A stretch of DNA of 64,000 bases from Orenia metallireducens (GTDB taxonomy: Bacteria; Bacillota; Halanaerobiia; Halobacteroidales; Halobacteroidaceae): the NCBI RefSeq assembly GCF_003001995.1, contig NZ_PVNB01000014.1:1-64000 (forward strand). Reading direction: 5' to 3'. The notes under the pieces are model-generated. The model searched no databases. It worked only from the letters and a program-made list of their open reading frames with translations, and was not told where the DNA came from. The stretch's first letter is position 1. Each line of letters opens with the position of its first letter. This document shows, piece by piece, positions 43,564-52,544 of this stretch. The position numbers and the translations under genes were made by a program.

Positions 43564-44124
43564 ATGAACAGTTCAGAGATAGTTTTAAGCTCTAGGAGAC
43601 TTACTTTAAAGGTGATAGATGAAAACTATGCAGATGAAGTTCTTAATTATTTTAAGAGAAATGAGAAATTTCTTAAGAAGTGGGAACCTAAAAGGTCAGA
43701 AGAGCTCTATACTTTGAAGTACCAAAAGAATCAATTACGAGATGATTTAAGTAATATAAGTAAGGGAAATCTGCTGAAGTTATGGATTTTTCCTAAAGGC
43801 GATAATAAGATAATAGGCTCCCTTATTTTTAGTAATATAGTCAGAGGATGCTTTCAATCATGTTATTTAGGTTATCGATTAGATGAAGGGAAAGTAAATA
43901 GTGGTTACATGACAGAGGCATTAGAAGAATTGATAAGATTTTTATTTGAAGAGTTGAAGCTACATAGAATAGAAGCAAATATTATCCCAGAGAATAAGGC
44001 ATCTTTAAGAGTAGTTGAGAAATTAGGGTTTTATAATGAAGGACTAGCTAGAAAATATTTAAAGATAAATGATAAGTGGGAAGACTATATTCATATGGTT
44101 CTTTTAAATGAAGGCGTTGAATAG
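43564..44124 (+). CDS. RimJ/RimL-type GNAT acetyltransferase
   Basis: 186 aa from the second start codon (GTG at 43558 is the alternative). Typical pattern: LGYRLDEGKVNSGYMTEALE (with the CoA loop), LHRIEANIIPENKASLRVVE and KLGFYNEGLARKYLKI. These enzymes acetylate N-terminal alanine of ribosomal proteins or other amines. Single gene. Confidence 0.9.
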   Translation: MNSSEIVLSSRRLTLKVIDENYADEVLNYFKRNEKFLKKWEPKRSEELYTLKYQKNQLRDDLSNISKGNLLKLWIFPKGDNKIIGSLIFSNIVRGCFQSCYLGYRLDEGKVNSGYMTEALEELIRFLFEELKLHRIEANIIPENKASLRVVEKLGFYNEGLARKYLKINDKWEDYIHMVLLNEGVE

Positions 44125-44274
44125 AGAATTTAATTATTTAATCTAATCTATTTAAATATTGGTCTACAATAAATAATATGCTTAGAGTGTAAGGAGTTCT
44201 ATGCTAGATAGTTGATTTGTTTATTATAATGATATAAAATATATTCTAATATATTAAATTGGAGGGGGAAGTTG

Positions 44275-44976
44275 ATGAGAACAATAGGTTTAATTGGTGG
44301 GATGAGTTGGGAATCTTCCCTTGAATATTATCGTATTATCAATAAAATCGTTAAAGAAAGGTTGGGTGAGCCCCATTCCTGCAAAAGCATTATGTATTCG
44401 GTAGATTTTGCAGAGATTGATAAGTTGCAGCACCAAGGAGAATGGGAAGTACTAACTGATAGGATGGTTCAAATTGCAAAAAGATTAGAAAAGGCAGGGG
44501 CTGAATTGATACTGATTTGTACCAATACAATGCATAAGATGGCTGAAGATGTACAGGAGAATATCAAAGTTCCTCTATTACATATAGCAGATGCTACTGC
44601 TGAAGAGATTAAAGCTAAGCCGATGGAGAAGGTTGGTCTTTTAGGGACTAAGTTTACTATGGAGCAGGATTTTTATAAGAAGAGGTTAAAAAAGAGGCAT
44701 GGAATAGATGTGATAATACCTGATGAGAAAGAAAGGGAATTTATTCATAATGTCATCTTTAAAGAGCTAGTATCAGGAGTTATCAAAGAGGAGTCTAGAG
44801 ATAGGTTTAAAGAGATAATAATCAACCTTAAAAATAATGGTGCAGAAGGAGTAGTATTGGGTTGTACTGAGATTCCACTATTGATAAGAGAGAAGGATAG
44901 TTCTATTCCTATATTCAATACGATGTTGCTCCATGCTAAAAAGGCGGTTGAGCTTGCCTTGAAATCAGGTTGTTAA
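44275..44976 (+). CDS. aspartate/glutamate racemase family protein
   Basis: 233 aa from ATG behind GGAGGGGGAAGTTG (an in-frame TTG precedes it). The two catalytic Cys are present in LILICTNTMHKMA and VVLGCTEIPLL, and the N-terminus IGLIGGMSWESSLEYYRIIN is diagnostic. PLP-independent racemisation of aspartate or a related amino acid. No adjacent pathway genes. Confidence 0.93.
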   Translation: MRTIGLIGGMSWESSLEYYRIINKIVKERLGEPHSCKSIMYSVDFAEIDKLQHQGEWEVLTDRMVQIAKRLEKAGAELILICTNTMHKMAEDVQENIKVPLLHIADATAEEIKAKPMEKVGLLGTKFTMEQDFYKKRLKKRHGIDVIIPDEKEREFIHNVIFKELVSGVIKEESRDRFKEIIINLKNNGAEGVVLGCTEIPLLIREKDSSIPIFNTMLLHAKKAVELALKSGC

Positions 44977-45080
44977 ATAGTATATTAAAACTTGTTATAC
45001 AAGTCAGAATAAGATTATTTAATTTAAGCTAAAGTAGAGAGAGCTTGAATGACTTATCTAAGTCATATCTATAGCGATTT

Positions 45081-45230
45081 TTAATGGTGATATTACGACA
45101 CTTTTTGAACCAGTGAATAATTAATAAAGTATAAATAATAGTTAAGTTCAAAACCACTAAACTTTCTAGAAAGATAAGCTTCTATTTATTCACTATTATT
45201 TATTATTTGTAGAAGTGTCGCAATATCTAT
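45081..45230. repeat. MITE-like repeat, copy F
   Basis: Ends AATGGTGATATTACGACACT and AGAAGTGTCGCAATATCTAT form an imperfect terminal inverted repeat of the family. Interior words AGTGAATAATTAATAAAGTA and TATTTATTCACTATTATTTA pair across a TTCTAGAA centre. It occupies the gap between the racemase and Fe-S protein genes. Confidence 0.78.
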
Positions 45231-45287
45231 CTATAATAGCACTTGTTCTAACGGCATAAGATACAAGTATTTATGGAGGGATTTAAC

Positions 45288-46079
45288 TTGCAGGAGAAGA
45301 TAAGAACTTTAATTAGAGAATATATTCAAGAATACTCGACTAGAAAAGAAATAAAGACTAAATGGGGTGAGCCAATAGTCAACTTTGCTGATGCTAATGA
45401 TCAGATGTTTAGAAAACTTAAAGAGGTTGTAAGTTCAACCCATGCTCTACCTCAAGATTTTTTAACGGATGCTCAAACGGTAATTGCTTATTTTATCCCC
45501 TTTAGTCGAGATGTTGTGAATTCAAATAGAGCAGGAAGATATAGTTCAAAACAATGGGCTAGAGCCTATATAGAGACAAATGAACTTATATCTAACCTGA
45601 ATAATTATATCAAAAAAAAGCTTGCAGCTTTAAATTATCAATCTAGCCTTATCCCTGCTACCCATAATTTTGATGAGGATAGTTTGATAAGTGATTGGTC
45701 TCATAGGCATGTAGCTTATATATCAGGCTTAGGTAAGTTTGGTCTGAATAATATGTTGATTACAGATAAAGGGTGCTGTGGAAGAGTTGCTAGTATAGTA
45801 ACTAACTTAAAGATAGAGGCTACAGCAAGAAATAATCAGGAGTATTGTCTTTATAAGAGCAAAGGTCTTTGTCAAAAATGTGTAGATAACTGTGTTAATG
45901 ATGCGTTAAAGATTAATTCCTTTGATAGACATAAGTGTTATGAAATCTTGCTCGAGAATGATAAATTACATAGTGATTTGGGTTTAACAGATGTTTGTGG
46001 TAAGTGTTCTGTGAACTTACCCTGTTCTTTTATCAATCCAGTAGAGAAATGTTATAGTTATCAAGAAAGTATAGTATAG
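45288..46079 (+). CDS. QueG-like 4Fe-4S protein
   Basis: 263 aa from TTG, eight bases behind GGAGG; the ATG 15 bases upstream contains the ribosome site itself and has none of its own. The region SGLGKFGLNNMLITDKGCCG resembles the cobalamin-binding part of epoxyqueuosine reductase. Two Cys clusters (CLYKSKGLCQKCVDNC and VCGKCSVNLPC) fit two 4Fe-4S centres. It is shorter than QueG and lacks HEAT repeats, so it is a QueG-family reductase of uncertain substrate. Confidence 0.8.
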   Translation: MQEKIRTLIREYIQEYSTRKEIKTKWGEPIVNFADANDQMFRKLKEVVSSTHALPQDFLTDAQTVIAYFIPFSRDVVNSNRAGRYSSKQWARAYIETNELISNLNNYIKKKLAALNYQSSLIPATHNFDEDSLISDWSHRHVAYISGLGKFGLNNMLITDKGCCGRVASIVTNLKIEATARNNQEYCLYKSKGLCQKCVDNCVNDALKINSFDRHKCYEILLENDKLHSDLGLTDVCGKCSVNLPCSFINPVEKCYSYQESIV

Positions 46080-46283
46080 ATTGCAGATTTATAAAAATTT
46101 ATTGGATAATAAGTGAACTTTTAATTATTTTATAAAATTTGTAGTTTCAAAGAAGGAATCTTTAACCTATGATCTAAATATACTAAAGAAGACCAATAGT
46201 TCATAATCCATTGATTGATAAATTCAAAAATTATATATACCGATAAAGATTTTATATTAGAAATTTTAAAAGCAAAAGAGCAA

Positions 46284-46420
46284 ACAAGAGTAATTTTTTC
46301 CACAAATCACACTAATTTCCACGAGAAAGTACTCTTGGGGTGAATAAGTTCAAAAGATTTATTCATTAAATTAATTTTTTATTCTTTGATTCGTGTTTGA
46401 TTGGTGCCAATTCGTGGCTA
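46284..46420. repeat. word-iterated hairpin repeat (CACGAATTnnCAC type)
   Basis: CCACAAATCACACTAATTTC (46300-46319) faces ATTCGTGTTTGATTGGTGCC (46390-46409) as imperfect arms, and an inner CAAGAGTA/TACTCTTG pair brackets the left arm. A single related arm (GTTAATTAGTGTTAATTAGT) lies at 59040. The element is in the gap upstream of the lamin-tail gene. Confidence 0.65.
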
Positions 46421-46528
46421 AATAAATTTAAACTCTTTTCGTGTTCTGTATAGTTATATTTAATTAAGTTTATAGTGTGATGTCTAAGTTTATTTTCCAT
46501 GGTATATTTTGTGGAAAGGAGAGGAGTA

Positions 46529-48694
46529 ATGAAAAATGTTGAGCTAACAAAGATTAAGTTCAGATTAATAATATTAATCCTCATAATCTTAAAATCAACT
46601 ACATTAACGACAGGTCAAGATATTAAGCCTGATTTGATAATTAATGAGTTTTTAGCTTCAAATGGAGAGACTATTTTCGATGAGAGTGGAGAATCTAGTG
46701 ATTGGATAGAAATCTTTAATAATAGTAATAGTTATATCGATTTAGGAGGAATGTATATATCTGACAAACTAGATAATCCATTAAAGTATCAAATCCCTCA
46801 TAAACAACCTGCTGAAACGACTATTCCACCAAAGGGCTTTTTACTCTTATGGGCTGATGATAAGCCCGAAAAAGGTCCACTACATTTGAATTTTTCATTA
46901 GCTAAATCTGGAGAGGCTATAATAATTACAGCAAGTGATGAAACCACTATTATAGATAAAGTTCTTTTTTCAAAACAGAGTAGAGATATTTCTTTTGGTA
47001 GAAGTAATATTGATTCTAATGAGTGGTCTTTTTTTATTGATCCTACACCCAAGAAAGCCAATAATACCTTTGGAATTTTTTCAATAAGAATAGCTACTTT
47101 GTATGATTTTTATAAAGAGAATTTACTATTATTGAATGTAATCATCGGTTTAGTTATTCTATTAATTATCTCATTATTATTATTCATATTAAAATTAAGT
47201 GATAGAAATAGAGAATTAAAAAAGGCTAAGCTCAAATATAATGAATTATTTAATAATATTTTAAAGGGATTTAGCTCTGATTTTAATAAAGACAAAGCAA
47301 TCGATAAGGTTTTAAAGGAGAAGGCTTTTGAACAGAATATCTTACTTGAAAATATCAAGATACATGTATGGTATTTGGTAGATGAGAAGACCTATGGTGC
47401 TGTCAATAAAGCCCATGCTGAATTTTTAGGAAGAAGAAAAGATGAGATAAACAATGCCAATCTTTACTCTATTTTTGATCAAGAGACTGCAGAGCGGTGT
47501 ATAGAATATAATGAAAAGGTCTTTACTGAAAAGCAAGAGTTAACTAAGGAAGAATGGATTAAGAATGGTAAAGGTGAATATAGATTGTTATTGATCACCA
47601 AGACACCTAAATTAGATAAAAACGGGAAAGTAGAGTATGTAGTCTGTTCTGCTTATGATATTACTGAGAGAAAAGAGATTGAGCAAGAGATAAAGTATAT
47701 GAACTCCCATGATGAGTTGACAGGAGTCTATAATCGGGCTTATTATGAGCAGATGTTAGTTCAATTAGATAGTCAGAATTATCTTCCCTTAAGTATAGTT
47801 GTAGGTGATGTTAATGGTCTGAAATTAACCAATGATGTCTTTGGGCATAAAGAGGGAGATAGATTGTTAAAGGAGATAGCAGTTGTATTAGAGAACTCAA
47901 CACGTAAAGATGATATCGTGACTAGACTAGGAGGAGATGAATTTTGTATTCTTCTTCCCCAAACAGATGCCAAGACTGTTGATAAGGTTATCGAGCGAAT
48001 TAAAGAGAACTGCACAGCAGCTGCTTTAGATCCCATACCCCTTAATATAGCAGTAGGTAGTGCAACTAAAGTAAGGCCAGAAGATGAAATAGAAGAAGTG
48101 TTTAAAGAAGCTGAAGATAAAATGTATATTGATAAAGGAAGAAATAAAGATAATTTCCAAAATCCATTGCTTACTTCTATGGTAGATAGATTATTTAATG
48201 AGGATTATGAATCGATCTACCATGTATCACGAGTAAGGGAGCTGGCTGTTAAACTAGGAGCTAAGTTGAATTTGGATAAACATTCACTTTACAAATTAGC
48301 CTTATTGTCTGAATTTCATGATATAGGCAAATTAACAGTTCCTTTAGAGATATTAAATAAAGAAGAAGAGGATTTAAGTGCTAGAGAGATAGAATTAATA
48401 CAAAATCATACAGAGGCTGGATACAATATAGCTAAGAACTTCAAATGTTTAAATTCTATCTCTGAATTAATTCTATACCATCATGAAAATTGGGATGGTA
48501 GTGGTTATCCTAATGGAATAAGCAAGGAAGAGATACCTTTAAATTCTAAAATCATTAATGCCATTAACTTTTATGATCGGCTTATTAATAGTGATTCTTT
48601 TACTAAAGAAGATGCTATTATTGAATTAAAGAAAAAGGCTGGGATTAAGCTTGACCCTGAAGTTGTTGAAGTATTAATAGATCTATTGAACTAG
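46529..48694 (+). CDS. lamin-tail/PAS/GGDEF/HD-GYP bifunctional cyclic-di-GMP protein
   Basis: 721 aa from ATG behind AAAGGAGAGGAGTA. Signal peptide (1-29), extracellular lamin-tail domain (about 33-165: LIINEFLASN, SSDWIEIFNNS, PPKGFLLLWADD, LNFSLAKSGE), one membrane helix (about 182-205), PAS (about 250-365), GGDEF with intact RLGGDEF and RxxD site, and HD-GYP (EFHDIGKLTVP, HHENWDGSGYPNG). It could both make and degrade cyclic-di-GMP. The LTD as an input domain is the unusual part. Confidence 0.9.
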   Translation: MKNVELTKIKFRLIILILIILKSTTLTTGQDIKPDLIINEFLASNGETIFDESGESSDWIEIFNNSNSYIDLGGMYISDKLDNPLKYQIPHKQPAETTIPPKGFLLLWADDKPEKGPLHLNFSLAKSGEAIIITASDETTIIDKVLFSKQSRDISFGRSNIDSNEWSFFIDPTPKKANNTFGIFSIRIATLYDFYKENLLLLNVIIGLVILLIISLLLFILKLSDRNRELKKAKLKYNELFNNILKGFSSDFNKDKAIDKVLKEKAFEQNILLENIKIHVWYLVDEKTYGAVNKAHAEFLGRRKDEINNANLYSIFDQETAERCIEYNEKVFTEKQELTKEEWIKNGKGEYRLLLITKTPKLDKNGKVEYVVCSAYDITERKEIEQEIKYMNSHDELTGVYNRAYYEQMLVQLDSQNYLPLSIVVGDVNGLKLTNDVFGHKEGDRLLKEIAVVLENSTRKDDIVTRLGGDEFCILLPQTDAKTVDKVIERIKENCTAAALDPIPLNIAVGSATKVRPEDEIEEVFKEAEDKMYIDKGRNKDNFQNPLLTSMVDRLFNEDYESIYHVSRVRELAVKLGAKLNLDKHSLYKLALLSEFHDIGKLTVPLEILNKEEEDLSAREIELIQNHTEAGYNIAKNFKCLNSISELILYHHENWDGSGYPNGISKEEIPLNSKIINAINFYDRLINSDSFTKEDAIIELKKKAGIKLDPEVVEVLIDLLN

Positions 48695-48720
48695 ATTAGG
48701 TTTAATAATTATATATTTGT

Positions 48721-48756
48721 AAAAATAAATCCAGCCTATAGGTTGGATTTATTTTT
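48721..48756 (+). terminator. terminator of the lamin-tail gene
   Basis: AAAAATAAATCCA/TGGATTTATTTTT with inner CCTATAGG, ending in a T-run. Confidence 0.85.
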
Positions 48757-48974
48757 ATGAACAAAGAATTTAAGGAGTTAGAAATTTTGAGTATGGTTTT
48801 ACATTTATATAGTTGGAAAATATAATATTTATTGGTTTCTTGAAGGTGGATTAGAATTTGTGGTTAATTATGTAATGTGTGTAAAATAAATATCAATAAG
48901 ATTAATTATTCTAGTCTTTATATTAAATAAGGGTTAATTTTATAAAATACTTTTAGTATATGAGGGAGGAGAAC

Positions 48975-49598
48975 ATGAAATTAGAATTTGTACTTATGTT
49001 TTCTACAATAGTATTTATTGCGTCGATTGTACCTGGTCCAACAACATTGTTGGCATTAAATCACGGAATTAAATATGGTCTAAAGAATGTTATGGTTAGT
49101 GCAGTAGGCAATTTAACAGGGACCTTGATTCAAGCTATATTATCATTGACAGGTTTAGGCATACTTGTAGTACAGTCAGAAATGATATTTAATCTAGTTA
49201 AATATTTTGGAGTTCTATATCTGATTTATATTGGAATAAGAGCTCTTTTTCAGAGGACTGATTTTATATTGAAAGAAGATAATAAATCAAAAGAATTTGA
49301 TTTTTCTCCTAAAAGTTTATTTGTGGAAGCTTTTTTTATTACATTGGGAAATCCCAATGCAATTATTTTTTTTACAGCTCTATTTCCTCAATTTATAAAG
49401 ATAGGGGAGAGTAGTTTAATCAAGATATTTATTTCTCTGTTGATCCTATCTATTATCGCTTTTTCATGTATGATGATCTATGGATTATTTGGAGAAAAAA
49501 TTACACTTATACTTAATAACAAAAGAAGTGCTAAGGTATTTAACTTTATTGTAGGTAGTATCTTTATAATTATGGGAGTAAGTTTAGCTTTAAATTAA
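48975..49598 (+). CDS. LysE/RhtB-family exporter
   Basis: 207 aa, six membrane helices, from ATG behind GAGGGAGGAGAAC; an in-frame ATG 15 bases earlier precedes the ribosome site. RhtB pattern: IVPGPTTLLALNHGIKYGLK then LGNPNAIIFFTALFPQFI. Exports neutral amino acids such as threonine or homoserine in known relatives. It is a second LysE-superfamily exporter in the window. Confidence 0.92.
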   Translation: MKLEFVLMFSTIVFIASIVPGPTTLLALNHGIKYGLKNVMVSAVGNLTGTLIQAILSLTGLGILVVQSEMIFNLVKYFGVLYLIYIGIRALFQRTDFILKEDNKSKEFDFSPKSLFVEAFFITLGNPNAIIFFTALFPQFIKIGESSLIKIFISLLILSIIAFSCMMIYGLFGEKITLILNNKRSAKVFNFIVGSIFIIMGVSLALN

Positions 49599-49602
49599 TT
49601 AT

Positions 49603-49731
49603 AAGGATATCAGTAAAGGTTATGAAGAGTTGCTTAGAGAAGAGATTGAGTCTTAGGATTTATCAAAACCTGAAATAAGAGAAATATATCTATTAGCAAG
49701 TAAATATTTGAATCTAAAGGGAGAATATTAA
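49603..49731 (+). pseudogene. possible decayed small coding fragment
   Basis: One frame reads KDISKGYEELLREEIES, then a TAG (49654-49656), then DLSKPEIREIYLLASKYLNL and a stop at 49729. The composition is protein-like on both sides of the stop, but no start codon or ribosome site is seen. It may be the tail of a lost gene between the exporter and the next gene. Confidence 0.35.
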
Positions 49732-49758
49732 AAATTATTTAGAGGAGCAGTGGTATCT

Positions 49759-50199
49759 ATGAAGGTTAGAACAGAGATTGCCAAGGATAAATTTTCAAAG
49801 GGATTTAATTGTTCACAGTCGGTATTAGTAGCTTTTTTTCAGGATTTAGGATTAAAAGAGGAAGATTTGTTAAAAATATCTAGTGGTTTTGGTGGTGGAA
49901 TGGGCAGGATGCAAAAAACTTGTGGTGCTGTTACAGGTGCCTTTATGGTGATAGGGTACCTAAATGGCAGATATCAAGAAGGTGATACTGCATCTAAGGC
50001 AAAGACTTATGATTTAATACAAAAATTTGCAGATGATTTCAAAGAAGTAAACGGTACAATCAACTGTTTAGAATTGCTAGGTGTTAACTTTAATGATGAA
50101 GAAGCGATGAAAGAGGCAGTCAAGCAAGGAGGATTTAAAGATCAGTGCCTCAAATATATTTTGGATGCAGTAGAGATAATTGAGTCTAGATACTTATAG
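49759..50199 (+). CDS. C_GCAxxG_C_C family redox protein
   Basis: 146 aa from ATG behind AGAGGAG. The family cysteine pattern is complete: FNCSQSVL, KTCGAVTGAF, INCLELLG, KDQCLKYILD. Members are often redox or electron-transfer associated proteins of anaerobes; biochemical role is not established. Lies between RhtB and a structured intergenic region. Confidence 0.92.
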   Translation: MKVRTEIAKDKFSKGFNCSQSVLVAFFQDLGLKEEDLLKISSGFGGGMGRMQKTCGAVTGAFMVIGYLNGRYQEGDTASKAKTYDLIQKFADDFKEVNGTINCLELLGVNFNDEEAMKEAVKQGGFKDQCLKYILDAVEIIESRYL

Positions 50200-50429
50200 T
50201 TAAAGAGACTTTTAGAAATAAAATAGCTTTATAACTTTAGAATCAAATTTAAAAGGTTTTAATGTGAAGGAAATTAATGTTTGAGTGGAGCAAGTGTTCT
50301 AAAAAATAATACTTCATAAAATAATCTTTGAAGTAGGAATCTTAGCTATCTTATTCTCAATTAATATTGATTGCGTAGCGAGTTTAATTTTCTTCTTGAT
50401 TGGGCTGGTTTTACTGGTCTTGTGCGAAA

Positions 50430-50612
50430 GGGAATTTCTCTATATTCCCTGTAGAGCCACGGAAGGTTCTATGAACCTGTAGGTTTGGTTACTTTTTCAT
50501 CAAGGAAAAATGTAACCCGCCTTTAGGCGGAATCTAATAATTTGTCTACTTTTTAAAAAGTAAAAGTATTGTAAAATCCCCATTAAATTTTATTTTAAAT
50601 TCACATATCTAT
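50430..50612. repeat. cluster of five small hairpins ending in a repeat-family end
   Basis: Consecutive inverted repeats: GGGAAT/ATTCCC (50430-50449), AGGTTC/GAACCT (50464-50477), GGTTACTTTTTC/GAAAAATGTAACC (50487-50517), CCGCCT/AGGCGG (50517-50530) and TACTTTTT/AAAAAGTA (50547-50562). The right end TATTGTAAAATCCCCATTAA matches the dispersed family end. A structured leader of the next gene is the alternative. Confidence 0.6.
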
Positions 50613-50655
50613 AATAGATAAATAACTAATTTGAAAGTTTGTGGAGGTAAGAAAT

Positions 50656-51855
50656 ATGGTAGAAAAAATTAAAAAATTAAAGAATCCTGTAGTTCAAGAA
50701 GCCCGAGAATTAGCTAGAAGTAAGAATAGGATTTTAAAAAACAAGATACAGTTGCATGGATTAGAGCAGTTGCAATGGGCTAAAGATGCTGGTTTGAAAA
50801 TAAGAAGTATCTTTATTAGTGAAGATGAAAATGCAGAAGATTATAAATGCTTTTCAGCTCCAATCTATCAAAGCTCTGATGGAATTTTAAAGAAGATTAC
50901 TGAAACTAATTATCTAATTCCAGCTGTGGGAGTAGCTGAAGGTATTGCTAATAGAGATTTAAGTGAAGAATTTGTTCTATTATTGGATGATGTTAAGGAC
51001 CATGGAAATATAGGAACTATTATTAGGACTGGTAAGGCTTATGGGATTAATGAGTTTATAACGACTAATGAAGATTTTGATCCTTATATTCCTAAAACTA
51101 TCGATGCTTCTCGTGGAACATCCTTTAAGGCGAATTTTAGAAGGCATAATACACCTAAGCAAGCAGTCTCTTATCTTAAAAAGAAGGGTTATCAGATAAT
51201 CGCAACTAGTCCCTATGGTAAGTCTTTACAATCAACAGTTGCTTTAGATAAGAAACCAATAGCCTTAGTGGTAGGGAATGAAACTTCAGGTGTCTGTGAT
51301 GAGGTTTTAAAGGAGGCTGATCATATCGTTCAGATCCCAATGTATACAGGGGTTGAATCCCTCAATGTAGGTGTTGCTACAGGGATCAGTATTTATGAAT
51401 TGAGATTAAAGGAGGCTTTAACAATGTTAGCAGAAAAGATTATATCTAGTTTGGGAAGAGAGGTAAATGTCACCTCTCAATTGCTTAGAAGGGCATTTGA
51501 TATTAAGCTAAAAGAGATAAGTGAATTTAGTGGAGATCAGGTTATATTCTTAATGGTATTAAAAAGGGAGTCACAGATGAATAAGGAGCAGATTGAAGAG
51601 CAATTTGGATATTCTGGTGATAGGTTAGCAGAGTTTATTAGTCCTTTATATGAGCAAGGTTTAATCAAAAAAGAGTATGAAGAGTTGGAAATAACTAAAG
51701 AAGGAGAAGGGTTACTGGCAAAGCTGTGGCCTATTCATGAAAAGACAGAGAATTTAATCTTAAAGGATTTTACAGAAGAAGAGAAGGAAAATTTAAAGGA
51801 TTATTTAGAAAAGATTCAACAGAACTGTATTCAAATAATGAAATATCAAGTATAG
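50656..51855 (+). CDS. SpoU/TrmH RNA methyltransferase fused to a winged helix
   Basis: 399 aa from ATG behind GTGGAGGTAAGAAAT. Residues 1-260 are a SpoU methyltransferase with its N-terminal substrate-binding domain: VLLLDDVKDHGNIGTIIRTG, ALVVGNETSGVCDE, IPMYTGVESLNVGVATGISI. Residues 265-399 look like a MarR-type winged helix (MNKEQIEEQFGYSGDRLAEF, EQGLIKKEYEELEITKEGE). Ribose 2'-O-methylation of rRNA or tRNA is expected. The C-terminal fusion is unusual. Confidence 0.85.
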   Translation: MVEKIKKLKNPVVQEARELARSKNRILKNKIQLHGLEQLQWAKDAGLKIRSIFISEDENAEDYKCFSAPIYQSSDGILKKITETNYLIPAVGVAEGIANRDLSEEFVLLLDDVKDHGNIGTIIRTGKAYGINEFITTNEDFDPYIPKTIDASRGTSFKANFRRHNTPKQAVSYLKKKGYQIIATSPYGKSLQSTVALDKKPIALVVGNETSGVCDEVLKEADHIVQIPMYTGVESLNVGVATGISIYELRLKEALTMLAEKIISSLGREVNVTSQLLRRAFDIKLKEISEFSGDQVIFLMVLKRESQMNKEQIEEQFGYSGDRLAEFISPLYEQGLIKKEYEELEITKEGEGLLAKLWPIHEKTENLILKDFTEEEKENLKDYLEKIQQNCIQIMKYQV

Positions 51856-51887
51856 ACTGGTATTTATTAAACCTAAGGAGAGATTGG

Positions 51888-52502
51888 ATGTTAAGCTATT
51901 ATAATCAATCAGAGACCTGTGTTGTCCTGCTTCATGAGATTTATGGTATCAATCAACATATGAAGGATATCGCTAAGAAATTATCTGAGTATCAAGTTGA
52001 CATTATCTGTCCAAATCTATTAGAGATAGATGGTTCTTATAGCTATAGTGATGAACAAAAGGTATATCAGAACTTTAAAGAGAATGTTGGTTTTGCAGTG
52101 GGAGTAGAGAAGGTTAAAAAATTGTTATATCAAATTAGAGATGAGTATGAGTTTATTATAGTACTTGGATTTAGTATAGGGGCAACGATAGCTTGGTTAT
52201 GTAGTGATGAGCAAGGTCTCTGTGATATGATAATAGGCTATTATGGCTCAAGGATTAGAGATTATACAGATGTGATACCTAAGTGTCCAACCCTTTTATT
52301 CTTTCCAGAAAATGAAATTTCATTTGATTCAATAGATTTAATTGGGGAGATAGAGGTTAAAAGAAATGTGAGGGTTTATCAATTCCAAGGTAAGCATGGA
52401 TTTAGTGACCCATATTCCGATAAATATTGCTCTAATTCAGCTAAAAGAGCTGAGAGAGAAATGATTAATTTTATAAGAAATTCCATATCACTAAGTGGTT
52501 AA
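51888..52502 (+). CDS. dienelactone hydrolase-like alpha/beta hydrolase
   Basis: 204 aa. VVLLHEIYGINQHMKDIAKK matches dienelactone hydrolase N-termini. The nucleophile elbow is GFSIGAT with Ser where classical enzymes have Cys. The Asp/His region is less clear; HGFSDPY supplies the likely His. Substrate unknown. It follows the methyltransferase gene by 32 bases. Confidence 0.82.
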   Translation: MLSYYNQSETCVVLLHEIYGINQHMKDIAKKLSEYQVDIICPNLLEIDGSYSYSDEQKVYQNFKENVGFAVGVEKVKKLLYQIRDEYEFIIVLGFSIGATIAWLCSDEQGLCDMIIGYYGSRIRDYTDVIPKCPTLLFFPENEISFDSIDLIGEIEVKRNVRVYQFQGKHGFSDPYSDKYCSNSAKRAEREMINFIRNSISLSG

Positions 52503-52544
52503 ACTTATTTGGATAAATTAGATTAACTTAATTAAAGTTGGGGT

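Noticed and set aside
45273-45287. ATG start of the QueG-like protein
   Set aside because: This ATG overlaps the GGAGG that serves the TTG at 45288 and has no site of its own.
39913-46079. Prophage or integrative element covering the accessory genes
   Set aside because: No integrase, phage structural gene, tRNA target or attachment-site repeat is visible; the genes look like independent single units.
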